From NCBI RefSeq assembly GCF_028693135.1, contig NZ_JAQUVZ010000029.1, forward strand, positions 1 through 43,906: a stretch of DNA of 43,906 nt. The letters run 5' to 3'. The position numbers and the translations under genes are program-made. This document shows, piece by piece, positions 8,646-29,268 of this stretch. The notes below the pieces were generated by a model. That model searched no databases, had not been told where the DNA came from, and was given only the letters and a program-made list of their open reading frames with translations. Positions within the stretch are counted from its first letter, which is position 1; each line of letters begins with the position of its first letter. This stretch comes from Methanosarcina sp. (lineage in GTDB: Archaea > Halobacteriota > Methanosarcinia > Methanosarcinales > Methanosarcinaceae).

Positions 8646-8946
8646 CGTAATATTCTTAGTTTTCAATTTTTTTATATTTGTGATACGTTAACTTTCTTTT
8701 TTCTTTTCATTTCTTGCCAGATTCTCATTTCTTGCCAGAGGAACTATACTTTTCATGAGTTATTTCAGGGAATAAATATTGGGGTTTATTTTCAGGGGTT
8801 TTGAATCAAAACATAGTTTTAAATAACTTATCATAACTTATCATAAATACACATTGAAGCCTGAAAACAGAGAGTCGGATTCGGGATATATATCTCCAAT
8901 AAAAGATTCCGTGCGCATCTTCCAGGCATGAACGAGGATTTTTAAA
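8646..8946. other. Intergenic region before the carbonic anhydrase gene
   Basis: No gene is seen. It contains small direct repeats (TTCTTGCCAG twice near 8711-8738; AACTTATCAT twice near 8825-8845). The TATATATC at about 8886-8893 could be a box A for the downstream gene. The last bases before the ATG at 8947 contain GAGG (AACGAGGATTTTTAAA), a weak Shine-Dalgarno. Confidence 0.4.
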
Positions 8947-9546
8947 ATGAATTTTCCAAACCCCCATAATCAGCACCCAAGAGTCAGCAAAAAGGCGTGG
9001 ATATCCGAAACTGCAGTAATTATCGGAAATGTAAGTATTGCAGATGATGTATTCGTCGGGCCCAATGCAGTCCTCAGGGCAGATGAACCCGGATCATCCA
9101 TAACCGTTCATAGCGGCTGCAATGTACAGGATAATGTCGTGGTCCATTCTCTCTCACATTCCGAAGTACTGATCGGTAAAAACACTTCCCTTGCTCACAG
9201 CTGCATTGTACACGGCCCATGCACGATAGGAGAAGGATGCTTTATCGGTTTTGGGGCAGTGGTTTTTGACTGCAGCATCGGAAAAGATACGCTGGTCCTC
9301 CACAAAGCAATTGTTCGCGGAGTTGAAATCCCCTCAGACAGGGTGGTGCCAGATGGGAACATCATCACCAACCAGAATTATCTTGAAACCCTTGAGGAAA
9401 TCACAAAAGAACTGGCAGATTTCAAAAGCTCAGTTGTCAGGGCCAATATTGATCTTGTGGAAGGCTATAAAAAACTTGCAGAAGGGATCCAAAAACAGCC
9501 CACTGTAATATACGGGCAAAAATATATACAACAATATGAAGCCTGA
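8947..9546 (+). CDS. camH: Gamma-class carbonic anhydrase, CamH-like
   Basis: This 199-residue left-handed beta-helix protein resembles CamH of Methanosarcina thermophila. Gamma-class enzymes interconvert CO2 and bicarbonate as trimers with metal sites at subunit interfaces. Hexapeptide repeats run from about residue 20 to 135. Metal and active-site residues line up with Cam: Arg and Asp in VLRADEPG, Gln-Asp in NVQDNVVVHS with its His, and two further His in SLAHSCIVHGP. There is no signal peptide and no acidic loop with the proton-shuttle Glu of Cam, which separates CamH from Cam. The C-terminal helix is 60 residues long. It could supply CO2 or bicarbonate to acetate or carboxylation metabolism; a non-enzymatic acyltransferase-like relative is less likely. 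Confidence 0.85.
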   Translation: MNFPNPHNQHPRVSKKAWISETAVIIGNVSIADDVFVGPNAVLRADEPGSSITVHSGCNVQDNVVVHSLSHSEVLIGKNTSLAHSCIVHGPCTIGEGCFIGFGAVVFDCSIGKDTLVLHKAIVRGVEIPSDRVVPDGNIITNQNYLETLEEITKELADFKSSVVRANIDLVEGYKKLAEGIQKQPTVIYGQKYIQQYEA

Positions 9547-9594
9547 ATAAAAATAGGAAGCTCAGGGCTCTGGGCCCACAACCTGCTTTTTAAA

Positions 9595-9873
9595 TTACAG
9601 GTATTTCCCTTCCAGTTTTTCCAGAACTTTTTTTCCCATATCCGTAAGCATGTATTTTTTCCAGGTCGTTTTTTCAGGAGTCAGGCATTCGATTAAACCC
9701 CTTTCCTCAAGTTCTTTTAAAGCACGACTGATATTTTGCGTAGACCTGCTTGTCTCATGAGCTATATCCGAAGCTCGGACTGCAGTGTGCTTTTTCATTG
9801 ATTCCATAAGTATCAGGCGGCGGTCAACGCTGATAACCCACTTCATCATTTCATCTATTGAGTTTTCAGTCAT
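9595..9873 (-). CDS. Small winged-helix transcriptional regulator
   Basis: The 92-residue protein is a single winged-helix domain of the MarR/ArsR-like type. Residues about 14-45 form the first helices (DRRLILMESMKKHTAVRASDIAHE), followed by the recognition helix (SRSTQNISRALKELEERGLIECL) and the wing (KTTWKKYMLTDMGKKVLEKL). It has no ligand-binding or cysteine motif. It is convergent with camH and about 500 bases from purE on the same strand. The target is unknown; autoregulation or control of neighbours would be a guess. Confidence 0.85.
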   Translation of the reverse strand: MTENSIDEMMKWVISVDRRLILMESMKKHTAVRASDIAHETSRSTQNISRALKELEERGLIECLTPEKTTWKKYMLTDMGKKVLEKLEGKYL

Positions 9874-10164
9874 GTTAATTCAGAGTCTCCAGCAAAGCTT
9901 CCTAGTGAGTAAGCAGTCGCATAATATTTAAAATTTAATCAATCTGTGGCTAAGAAAACCCTCCTGAATGCCTGAAACCTCTGTATTTTAAGAAATTTCA
10001 AAGAATAACAGCCAGAGAGTGGCTGTATCAAAGTGACAACAGTAGCCAGAAACCAGCAGCTAATAAGGAAAGTATGAATTAAAAGTTGAAAAAATATGGA
10101 TTCGGGACAGCCAAAAGAAAACGGAGACAGCCCGAATTTATTAATTCAACATATTAAACCAGCA
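9874..10164. other. Intergenic region between regulator and purE
   Basis: No gene is seen in this stretch. It is A-rich with scattered short repeats of AGCCAGA type (10008-10062), and lies between the regulator's start and the purE stop. The end of the purE transcript probably falls here, but no clear hairpin plus T-run was found. Confidence 0.35.
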
Positions 10165-10677
10165 TCAAATGCTCGCAGCCTCCTGGGTCGGGACAAGCTC
10201 GCCCAGCAAACTTTCTGCATCCTTTTCAATCATCTCGACCAACTCTTTTCGATAATTTGCCAGCTTTTGCGCCAGTTCCATGTTTTCTATTGCCATTATC
10301 TGGACAGCAAGAATTGCGGCGTTGTCCCCTCGTCCTATTCCCACACAGGAAACCGGAATCCCTGTAGGCATCTGGGCAATTGACAGAAGAGCATCAATAC
10401 CGTCAAGAGCAGAGTTAACCGGAACGCCTATCACAGGTCTTATCGTACTTGAAGCCACAACTCCGGGAAGGTGGGCCGAGAGTCCGGCAATTGCGATAAA
10501 TACCTTGACATTGTTTTTATGGGCATTTTCGATTATTTCGGCAAGTCTTGCAGGGGTCCTGTGAGCAGATGCAACTGTAATAGTATATTCAATACCAAAC
10601 CGATCAAAGATTCCAATTGCTTTTTTCGCTATTTCCTTATCTGATTTGCTGCCAAGTATTACTACGACGTCAATCAT
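10165..10677 (-). CDS. purE: N5-carboxyaminoimidazole ribonucleotide mutase (PurE)
   Basis: PurE moves or adds the carboxyl group that makes CAIR, in de novo purine synthesis. The 170-residue protein shows the family motifs: ILGSKSDKE near the N-terminus, [11 protein letters not shown] around residue 35, [12 protein letters not shown] around 84, GVPVN, and the closing [17 protein letters not shown]. PurK is not next to it, so whether it is an N5-CAIR mutase (class I) or AIR carboxylase (class II) cannot be settled here. The GAGGT Shine-Dalgarno lies about 8 bases before the ATG, and an A+T-rich TTTAAATAAG sequence 45-55 bases upstream may hold the promoter. Confidence 0.93.
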   Translation of the reverse strand: MIDVVVILGSKSDKEIAKKAIGIFDRFGIEYTITVASAHRTPARLAEIIENAHKNNVKVFIAIAGLSAHLPGVVASSTIRPVIGVPVNSALDGIDALLSIAQMPTGIPVSCVGIGRGDNAAILAVQIMAIENMELAQKLANYRKELVEMIEKDAESLLGELVPTQEAASI

Positions 10678-10879
10678 GGATTTACCTCATATACAGAAGA
10701 TATGGCAATATATGAGAACTTATTTAAACCTTTACTTTCCCCAGCTTCCAGGAAAAGCAATAGCCAATAAGAAAAAACAGAGAAGAAACGGAAAAAGCCG
10801 TTAAAGGAAAAACAGAATCCATGAAATCGTCAGGGAGATTAAGACAAAAAATAAAAAGAAGGGAAAATGGTAAAAAATT

Positions 10880-11527
10880 TCAGGCAAATTTTGTCAGAAT
10901 TCCCTTGATGCCTTCAAAAACTTCATTGATGTCCTTTGTGCCGTCGAGAGTTACCAGGATGCCCGTTTCCTTATAGTAATCAATAAGGGGCTGGGTCTGT
11001 TTTTTGTAGACCTCAAGGCGGTTTTTGACAGCTTCTTCGGTGTCATCGGCGCGCTGGTAGACTTCAGCCCCGCAGATGTCGCAGATACCTGCTTTTTTAG
11101 GCGGGTTGAAGGTCTTGTGGTAGCTTGCACCGCACTTACACATAAGGCGACCACTTGTCCTTTCGACCAGTTCTTCGTCAGGCACCTCGAAGTTGAGGAT
11201 GATGTCAATGGGTTTTTCGATTTCCTCCAGAATTACGCCAAGGGCGTTAGCCTGCGGAAGGGTCCTGGGATAACCGTCAAGGATAAAACCTTTCGTGCAG
11301 TCCGGTTCGTTCAGGCGGTTCTTAATGATCCCTATAAGCACTTCGTCAGGGACAAGGTCTCCTCTGTCCATGAATGCTTTGGCGGCAAGGCCCAGTTCTG
11401 TTTCTGCCCTGACGTTTGCCCGCAGGATATCTCCTGTGGAGATCTGCGGGATTCCATAGAAATCAACCAGTTTTTTGGCCTGGGTACCTTTGCCAGCACC
11501 CGGGGGCCCGAAGAGTATTATGTTCAT
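10880..11527 (-). CDS. adk: Adenylate kinase
   Basis: This 215-residue protein interconverts ATP + AMP and two ADP. It is the bacterial-type long form. The P-loop is GPPGAGKGTQAKKL (about 7-20), followed by the AMP-binding STGDILRA and GYPRTLPQA. The LID carries a four-cysteine zinc site (CKCGASYH and CDICGAEVYQRADD). It lies downstream of secY with a 91-base gap, the same order as in bacterial spc operons, and has its own GGGGATC Shine-Dalgarno. Many archaea carry instead the short AdkA type at this locus, so the long Zn form is noteworthy, though usual for Methanosarcina. Confidence 0.96.
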   Translation of the reverse strand: MNIILFGPPGAGKGTQAKKLVDFYGIPQISTGDILRANVRAETELGLAAKAFMDRGDLVPDEVLIGIIKNRLNEPDCTKGFILDGYPRTLPQANALGVILEEIEKPIDIILNFEVPDEELVERTSGRLMCKCGASYHKTFNPPKKAGICDICGAEVYQRADDTEEAVKNRLEVYKKQTQPLIDYYKETGILVTLDGTKDINEVFEGIKGILTKFA

Positions 11528-11618
11528 TCGAAGATCCCCTTTTTACGTCCTTTTATTTGATTGTTTTCCTTTCTGATCTATCTTTTCAGTATCCCTGCAA
11601 TTAGAGGTTTACCAGCCC

Positions 11619-13094
11619 TTACTGCTCCCCGAAGAAGGAACGGATCATCGGGTGCATCTCCATCATCTGCTCGGAAGCAATATCTTCGTACAGACGGTAC
11701 ACAATGCTTACTGTAAGCAGCAGTCCGGTACCTCCGGCACTTCCGAGAGTACCGAGTAGGCTTGCAACCAGGGTGAGAATCCCAATGAAAGCTCCACCTA
11801 TCACAGTAACCTTTGGAATGTAGCGCTGCATAACTTTTTCAATACTGCCGATGTTCCGCCTGAAACCAGGGATCTGCATTCCTGAATTGAATATCTTCTG
11901 GGCTGTGGGCTTTGCGCCCATGCCTGTAGTTTCTATCCAGAAGAGGGCAAATATAATTCCGCCTCCGATCAACATCACGGCATCTGAAAAGACGTGAAGT
12001 GAGATCTGCCAGATAGCTGGAGCAGCTGCCCCATAGCTTGCAAAGGATTCCCGCACAAGGGACGGTATCCAGTCATATGGGCTGTGTATGGGAGCCAGGT
12101 AATACATAATCCCGTTCAGTGGCTTTGATCCGCTAAATTCTCCGAGGAAGGTTATTCCTCTGCCGGAAAGGATGATCCCGATCATCTGAATGTTAGCCTG
12201 AAGAGCCCTTACAAGGATCATGGGCAGGACTGATGCGTATATGAGCTTTACAGGGAAACGTCCCCTTGCCCCTCTAACCGCACTGTGGGCGAGAGGGATC
12301 TCAATTCTCGTACTCTCCACAAATACCACAAGCAGGAAGATGATCACCGTGCTCAGGAGAGCGAGAATTCCTCCTCTGACCAGCAGGAACATCAGACCTT
12401 CACCGGAGAAGAGGTAGTCTGCCCCGGTGTTCTGGGCGATGTAAATCCATTTGGGAATGAGTCCCACAGGAAGTCCGTCCTCAAGTTGCCAGTTAAAAAT
12501 ACCTGTAACAATCTGTTGGGAGATTCCCGCAACTATGAAAAGCCCGACTCCTGATCCAATACCCCATTTGGAAATCACTTCATCCATGAAGAGGATCAGC
12601 GTGCCTCCGATAAAGATCTGGACAAGGAGCAGTAAAGTGACCACTCCCGGACCCACACCAAGAGTCGAAGCAAGCCCCGGGTCCGGCTGGATGTATCCGC
12701 CGAGGAGCTGCGGTAGAGCCTCCAGAAGAATCATGACAAAAACAAGGAACTTCTGAGCCCCCTGAAAGAATGCCTGATCTTTGGGGTTCGAAAGATCCAT
12801 CTTAATTATGTCTGCCCCAACAAGAAGCTGCAGGACAATAGAAGCCGTGACAATTGGCCCGATACCGAGAAGGACTAAAGATCCCGAAGCCCCGGCAAAG
12901 AAGGCGCGATAAGATTCAAAAAGGTCAACAGAATCCTGCGACATCCCGAATAGCGGCACATTTGCAAGAGCAAAGTACAGCACCAGAACTCCCAGAGTCC
13001 ACCAGAGTTTATCCTTAAAGTGGACGTGTTTTTCCGGACTTGCTACTGCGGGCAACTTGTTAAAAAACGGTTCTAATGTATCCCTGAGAGTCAT
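11619..13094 (-). CDS. secY: Protein translocase subunit SecY
   Basis: SecY is the channel subunit of the SecYE-beta translocon in the cell membrane. The 491-residue protein has ten predicted membrane segments. The N-terminus (FKDKLWWTLGVLVLYFALANVPLFG) forms the first, followed by the plug region (GASGSLVLLGIGPIVTASIVLQLL). The cytosolic loop carries RIEIPLAHSAVRGARGRFPVKL. Length is normal for archaea. GGTG lies about 7 bases before the ATG. A hairpin at the L15 end and a strong promoter at 13189-13210 indicate that secY and adk have their own transcript of roughly 2.3 kb. Confidence 0.97.
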   Translation of the reverse strand: MTLRDTLEPFFNKLPAVASPEKHVHFKDKLWWTLGVLVLYFALANVPLFGMSQDSVDLFESYRAFFAGASGSLVLLGIGPIVTASIVLQLLVGADIIKMDLSNPKDQAFFQGAQKFLVFVMILLEALPQLLGGYIQPDPGLASTLGVGPGVVTLLLLVQIFIGGTLILFMDEVISKWGIGSGVGLFIVAGISQQIVTGIFNWQLEDGLPVGLIPKWIYIAQNTGADYLFSGEGLMFLLVRGGILALLSTVIIFLLVVFVESTRIEIPLAHSAVRGARGRFPVKLIYASVLPMILVRALQANIQMIGIILSGRGITFLGEFSGSKPLNGIMYYLAPIHSPYDWIPSLVRESFASYGAAAPAIWQISLHVFSDAVMLIGGGIIFALFWIETTGMGAKPTAQKIFNSGMQIPGFRRNIGSIEKVMQRYIPKVTVIGGAFIGILTLVASLLGTLGSAGGTGLLLTVSIVYRLYEDIASEQMMEMHPMIRSFFGEQ

Positions 13095-13188
13095 CGATTA
13101 CACCATTCAAAATATACATTTATTTAGACTATAATAAATATTAGATTGTGTTTTACCGTAAGATAATGGTATATGGTATAATTGGTAT

Positions 13189-13210
13189 ATAGCACATCTA
13201 ATATAAAAAG
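13189..13210 (-). promoter_or_regulatory. Promoter of secY-adk
   Basis: The minus strand reads CTTTTTATAT as box A (13201-13210), followed by TAGATGTGCTAT. The 17-base core ATAGCACATCTAATATA (plus strand, 13189-13205) is identical to the one upstream of the L3 leader at 25441-25457. Transcription should begin near 13175-13180, leaving a leader of about 85 bases before secY. Confidence 0.7.
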
Positions 13211-13225
13211 TTACTAAAAGAATGA

Positions 13226-13674
<449 letters not shown>

Positions 13675-13684
13675 TTAAACCACC

Positions 13685-14777
<1,093 letters not shown>

Positions 14778-14786
14778 TTAATCACC

Positions 14787-16766
<1,980 letters not shown>

Positions 16767-16780
16767 TTCCTGTTCCCTCC

Positions 16781-17173
<393 letters not shown>

Positions 17174-17183
17174 TTAAATCACC

Positions 17184-21978
<4,795 letters not shown>

Positions 21979-21993
21979 AACGAATACCCCTCA

Positions 21994-22713
<720 letters not shown>

Positions 22714-22720
22714 TCACACC

Positions 22721-25432
<2,712 letters not shown>

Positions 25433-25440
25433 GCCTTTAA

Positions 25441-25464
25441 ATAGCACATCTAATATATAAAACC
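25441..25464 (-). promoter_or_regulatory. Promoter of the ribosomal protein operon
   Basis: The minus strand reads GGTTTTATATATTAGATGTGCTAT: box A TTTATATA followed by a GATGTGCTAT stretch near the expected start of transcription. Seventeen bases (25441-25457) are identical to the secY promoter. The predicted start is near 25432. Confidence 0.65.
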
Positions 25465-25469
25465 TTTGT

Positions 25470-25939
25470 AGGGGAATGGGAATAATAAGAAAGAAGAATC
25501 AATGACAGGGGGGAAAAAAATCTAATCAATTTTAAAGTTAAAGGCGCAAGGATTACCCCTACTCGACAAAAAAAACTCAGGTATTCCCGGCAAAATCCGG
25601 ATTATGGTTGAAGTTTCAGCAAGATCTGCAAAACCGGACTTCAACTGAGGATTGATATGATAAAGATGAAACAAAGACGAAAATCGCATATTTAGTCTAT
25701 TTTGTCGAATGCAGTCCATCATTGATACATTGATAACAACAAACCCGGAGAATACACCATTGTGAAGTACACTATATAATACATTCATGGCAACAAACCA
25801 GAGGAATAAACCATATATAATACGTTCATGGAAACAAACCTGACCTGTTTACCAGCGCAAAGGATAGAATTCAGGAAGCAAAACCCTTGAAAAGAAACAG
25901 CTCAAAAGCTTTCGGATGGGCAGAGATCCCGAAAAAATC
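25470..25939. other. Intergenic region with degenerate TATA-containing repeats
   Basis: No convincing gene is present; an 88-codon minus frame at 25522-25788 lacks a ribosome site or a recognisable domain. Between about 25725 and 25843 a unit of roughly 41 bases occurs about three times: copies two and three start TATATAATACATTCATGGCA and TATATAATACGTTCATGGAA, and the first copy is more diverged. Each intact unit contains TATATAAT, box A-like on either strand. Confidence 0.5.
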
Positions 25940-26203
25940 TCAGGAGCCTGCCTGTTTTTCATCAGAGACCTTTTTTACGATCTTAGGAATCTTCCTGCCC
26001 CTTAAGTTTATCCCGCCTGCAAGGGCCACACCCGGAGTTTTCTTGACTAATTCGGCATAGTTGCTGTCAAGACTGGCGATAATTGTCCTTCCTGCCACCA
26101 TTTCAATTCGCCCTCCGGCCCCCAGAACCACTTTAAGGATCCTCTGGACCTGAAGGGCAGTAGCATTTTCTGCAACCTTTATAAGATGTGTTTCAATTGG
26201 CAT
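25940..26203 (-). CDS. Small conserved-looking protein of unknown function
   Basis: The 87-residue protein is not recognised. It has a compact alpha/beta pattern: a strand (THLIKVA), a helix (ATALQVQRILKVVLGAG), two strands (GRIEMVAGRTIIASLD), a helix (SNYAELVKKTPG) and a strand (VALAGGINLRG). The order resembles the peptidase-inhibitor I9 or ferredoxin-like fold, but there is no supporting motif. The basic tail RKIPKIVKKV follows. It starts 16 bases after the PASTA gene and is the last gene of the four-gene operon. Its Shine-Dalgarno is weak (GCAGGT). Confidence 0.65.
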   Translation of the reverse strand: MPIETHLIKVAENATALQVQRILKVVLGAGGRIEMVAGRTIIASLDSNYAELVKKTPGVALAGGINLRGRKIPKIVKKVSDEKQAGS

Positions 26204-26218
26204 CGAAAAACCTGCAGA

Positions 26219-27766
26219 TCAAAGTTTAAGCCTGGATAGAGTACTTCTGCGCAGTTGAGTTTCAGGCGCCTGTTTTGAGACCACAAGATTGATCGGGACC
26301 GACAGGTTTACCGCAGAACCGGCCCCCGGATTCTGGCTTATGACTGTTCCCGCAGCCCCCGTCGAAATAGCTTCCGAAACCTTTCCGACCTTTATCCCCT
26401 GAGCCCCGAGTAAAGCGACCGCCTTTTCAAGATACATCCCGGTTACACCCGGAACTAATTTAGACTCCTGCTTAAATGGTTCTGAAGGTACACTGGCAGA
26501 AGTTTCACGGGATACTTGAGATGTGGTTTCGGACTGCAGCTTCGAGGGAGTTTCGAAAGAAACTTTATTTACTGTTTCTTTTACAACAGCTTCGGGAAAG
26601 GTCCGCAAGGGTTTTCCAGGCACCACTTCCTTTTCTCCAGCTGAAACGACAAGGTCAACCTTTGAATTTGCCTCAACTTCAAGCCCGGGTTTGAGGCTCT
26701 GAGTAAGTACAATTCCCTGTTTTCCACTTGAGAGCTGCTCCTTTATCTCACCCGGCTGGATCCCGGACTTTTCTATGACTTGCTTTGCACTCTCAAACTC
26801 AAGCCCGAGCAGGTTTGGGACTTTGTAGACCTTTGTAGAAACCGTCAGGACAATTGCAGAGTTAACTTCGACTTCCGAATCCGGATTGAGGTTCTGGGCA
26901 AGGACTGTACCCGGGTTTTTGTCTGAAGGCTTTTCTTTGACCCCTTCAAGCCGGAGCCGTGATTTTTCAAGGAGGGCTTTTGCGGTTTCAAGCCCGAGTC
27001 CCACAAGGTCCGGGACCTTTACGGAAAGAAGCCTGGAAATTGTAAGATCCACAGCTGCCTTCGGTTCTGCAAGGGAGCCTCCCGAGGGGAGCTGGGCTAT
27101 GACCGTACCCTGAGGCGTCCTGCTTTCTTTTTCAAGGATGTCTCCTGCCTTAAAGCCCGATTCAAGCAGTTTGCTTTCGGCTTCTTCTTTTGAGAGCCCG
27201 ATAAGGTCCGGAACTTCCTTATAAGAGCCAATACCCGGCTTATCGGACACCGCTTTTAGAGAGAATTCTATTGTGCTGAGGTTTTCGGGGCTGATGATGT
27301 CATCGGCTTTTGGCATCTGGAACCTCAGTTCCCCCCCCTCGAGAGCGATATTGGTCTTTAAGGTTACATTCATATTACTTACAAGGTACTTTGGACCGGA
27401 CTGCACTTTCTTAAGACCTTTGTCCATTTCTGCAAGCGAGGATGCAAAAGAGCTAACAAGATTTGAAGACGAGAGGACAGGCCTGTTTTTCTGCAAAATG
27501 GAAATCCGAGATTCAAGGTCTGCCTTCTCATTTGAGAGCTTTGTCACCTGCGCAGCAAGGCTGCTCTTTTCCCGTTCAAGGACGAGTTTTTCCCCGAGAA
27601 GCTTGTCCAGATTTTCTTTATAGACAAGGACTTCCTTTTCCACGGATTCAAATTCGATTTCCGTATCCTTCAGTTTAGTCATAATGCTTGAATAACTGCT
27701 GGCATCTATTGTCCCTGCTTTCCTGAAGACGTCCAGGCTGCTCCTGAGTTCGCTTATATTCTTCAT
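26219..27766 (-). CDS. Coiled-coil protein with four PASTA domains
   Basis: The 515-residue protein has an N-terminal helical/coiled-coil part (about 1-100, ending SRISILQKN), a beta-rich domain (about 125-172: PKYLVSNMNVTLKTNIALEG, then FQMPKADDIISPENLSTIEFSL), and four PASTA repeats: VPDLIGLSKEEAESKLLESG (about 183-245), VPDLVGLGLETAKALLEKS (about 250-310), VPNLLGLEFESAKQVIEKSG (about 315-375) and VPGVTGMYLEKAVALLGAQG (about 440-500). A Ser/Thr/Glu-rich linker separates the third and fourth. There is no signal peptide, membrane helix or kinase domain, so the usual role of binding peptidoglycan is not expected. AGGAGGAA lies before the ATG. It is the central gene of an uncharacterised operon. 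Confidence 0.9.
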   Translation of the reverse strand: MKNISELRSSLDVFRKAGTIDASSYSSIMTKLKDTEIEFESVEKEVLVYKENLDKLLGEKLVLEREKSSLAAQVTKLSNEKADLESRISILQKNRPVLSSSNLVSSFASSLAEMDKGLKKVQSGPKYLVSNMNVTLKTNIALEGGELRFQMPKADDIISPENLSTIEFSLKAVSDKPGIGSYKEVPDLIGLSKEEAESKLLESGFKAGDILEKESRTPQGTVIAQLPSGGSLAEPKAAVDLTISRLLSVKVPDLVGLGLETAKALLEKSRLRLEGVKEKPSDKNPGTVLAQNLNPDSEVEVNSAIVLTVSTKVYKVPNLLGLEFESAKQVIEKSGIQPGEIKEQLSSGKQGIVLTQSLKPGLEVEANSKVDLVVSAGEKEVVPGKPLRTFPEAVVKETVNKVSFETPSKLQSETTSQVSRETSASVPSEPFKQESKLVPGVTGMYLEKAVALLGAQGIKVGKVSEAISTGAAGTVISQNPGAGSAVNLSVPINLVVSKQAPETQLRRSTLSRLKL

Positions 27767-27803
27767 TCCGTTCCTCCTGAAAGAGCATTTCCTGAAAAGA
27801 GCC

Positions 27804-28208
27804 TTATTCCTCCCTCACCTTTGAAGAGGCAGGAATGGACACTATTTTTGCTTTGATGCAGCTTGAGCCCTGCACATCGTAACTGTAAAGAGAGTTGTAA
27901 GAGGCATTAAGGGGAGAGGCGTTGAGGACAGATCTGTAGCCCCTTACCCGATTTTTAGAGTCCCTTTCTTCTTCAAGTTTCACAGTAAGCGACATTTTGA
28001 GCTCAAGGTCAACCTCAGGGATATGATACCATGCAGCCTGAATATCATACTCACTGAGGGCTTTTTCTTCATCAATCTCTATCTGGGTCTTTATGGAATT
28101 CAGGTCAAGAGTCCGCTGAGTTTCAGCAACGGACCGCCCTACTTCTCCCAGAAGCCTGGAAAGGGGGGTAATAAGTACTTCTCCGATTTCTTCCCCGTCA
28201 TTAACCAT
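27804..28208 (-). CDS. DUF2589-like protein, short paralogue
   Basis: The 134-residue protein shares an architecture with the next gene upstream: an N-terminal helix (TPLSRLLGEVGRSVAETQRTLDLNSI), a beta-strand region (EVDLELKMSLTVKLEEERDS), and a C-terminal NASYNSLYSYDVQGSSCIKAKIVSIP. The pattern, especially the helix followed by an ALDMNS/TLDLNS motif and the final NAxYxSxYSY strand, resembles DUF2589 proteins; this is my reading and not a database match. No signal or membrane segment. AAGGAG is well placed. It lies between its paralogue and the PASTA gene in one operon. Confidence 0.7.
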   Translation of the reverse strand: MVNDGEEIGEVLITPLSRLLGEVGRSVAETQRTLDLNSIKTQIEIDEEKALSEYDIQAAWYHIPEVDLELKMSLTVKLEEERDSKNRVRGYRSVLNASPLNASYNSLYSYDVQGSSCIKAKIVSIPASSKVREE

Positions 28209-28399
28209 AATAACAACTCCTTGAAATAAGTCCTTGAAATAAGTCCTTTAAAGGGTATAGAAAAATACGGCAGAATATTTAGCCTGCAAAAAGGGTAATT
28301 AGAGCTTTATCTGCCGCAACTACGGTCAGGTTCCCCGATATTTTAAGAGACCCTTCCCGTAGCAAGAATATTTTATTGAAGGCTTTAGTCAAGACGTAT

Positions 28400-29005
28400 T
28401 CATTCCCCGATCTTAACCGTCACCTTTGGAATTGTCCTCTCAGGAGCAGGGACAGGCTTGAGGGTTGTCCTCAGCAGGCTTGTACCTTCTTCCTTAAAGG
28501 AATACTTCGAACTGTATTTTGCATTAAACGTGGAGGTATAGGCAACGCTTGTCGTGTTTTGAAAGCTCCCCTTGCTCTTTCCGAAGAGGATTTTTGCAAG
28601 CCCGCCGGACTCCATACTGCCAGTGACCTTTGACTCATTGCTTAACTTGAATTCATTGCCATAAGTGAGCTCTGTGGAAGACTCTCGCATCATGGTGATT
28701 GTCATCTTAACTTCGATAATCGATTCCGTAAATTCGTAGAAACGAGGCTCAAGCCCGTAGGTAAGAAGAGACATCGGCTTGTCATTGGTAACCACACTGC
28801 TCGCTGTGACATTGCCATCAGCATCCGTGGTCTCTTCAATATACATTACAACACTTCCGGCATCAAGCTGGGTTGTTGCAAGAGTCTGGGCAACTTGCAC
28901 AGAATTCATGTCCAGAGCCATCTGCCCCTCTGCAATCGCAAGGGCCATTTCTCGAATCATGTCCCCAAAGGGAACATTCAATAGTTCCTGACCAACACTT
29001 ACCAT
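28400..29005 (-). CDS. DUF2589-like protein, long paralogue
   Basis: The 201-residue protein begins MVSVGQELLNVPFGDMIREM, then ALAIAEGQMALDMNSVQVAQ, an N-terminal helix very like that of its downstream paralogue. A middle segment (FYEFTESIIEVKMTITMMRE) forms beta strands, and the end STFNAKYSSKYSFKEEGTSLL matches the paralogue's last strands. It is a good candidate for DUF2589, a family without assigned function. No membrane helix, signal or catalytic motif is visible. It is the first gene of the four-gene operon; GGGGA precedes the ATG. Confidence 0.7.
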   Translation of the reverse strand: MVSVGQELLNVPFGDMIREMALAIAEGQMALDMNSVQVAQTLATTQLDAGSVVMYIEETTDADGNVTASSVVTNDKPMSLLTYGLEPRFYEFTESIIEVKMTITMMRESSTELTYGNEFKLSNESKVTGSMESGGLAKILFGKSKGSFQNTTSVAYTSTFNAKYSSKYSFKEEGTSLLRTTLKPVPAPERTIPKVTVKIGE

Positions 29006-29060
29006 ATTATTTATCCCCTTAAATTAAACACTAACTTAATAAAAAAATTAAGGCATTAAT

Positions 29061-29070
29061 GGTATAAAAC
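29061..29070 (-). promoter_or_regulatory. Likely promoter of the PASTA/DUF2589-like operon
   Basis: The minus strand reads GTTTTATACC, box A-like, 56-65 bases before the ATG at 29005. A start of transcription near 29035-29040 would give a short leader containing the AAGGGGAT ribosome site. No operator symmetry stands out. Confidence 0.4.
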
Positions 29071-29268
29071 ACTTTGTAAAAAAATGGTAGTTATTTTTGA
29101 AAATTATTCTAAGACAACTTTCCTGACATTCACTAAATTATATTCAATAACAGAAGCTATAAAGTTATGAAGAGCAAATTTTATTAATAAAAAAAGAGAA
29201 TATTAGTTAAAAATATCAAAAAGATAATAAGAAATAAATTATACTGTTCGCGATGGACCTATATAAGT

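Noticed and set aside
25522-25788. 88-codon minus-strand frame upstream of the ribosomal operon promoter
   Set aside because: No Shine-Dalgarno, no recognisable motif, and it overlaps the TATA-containing repeats.
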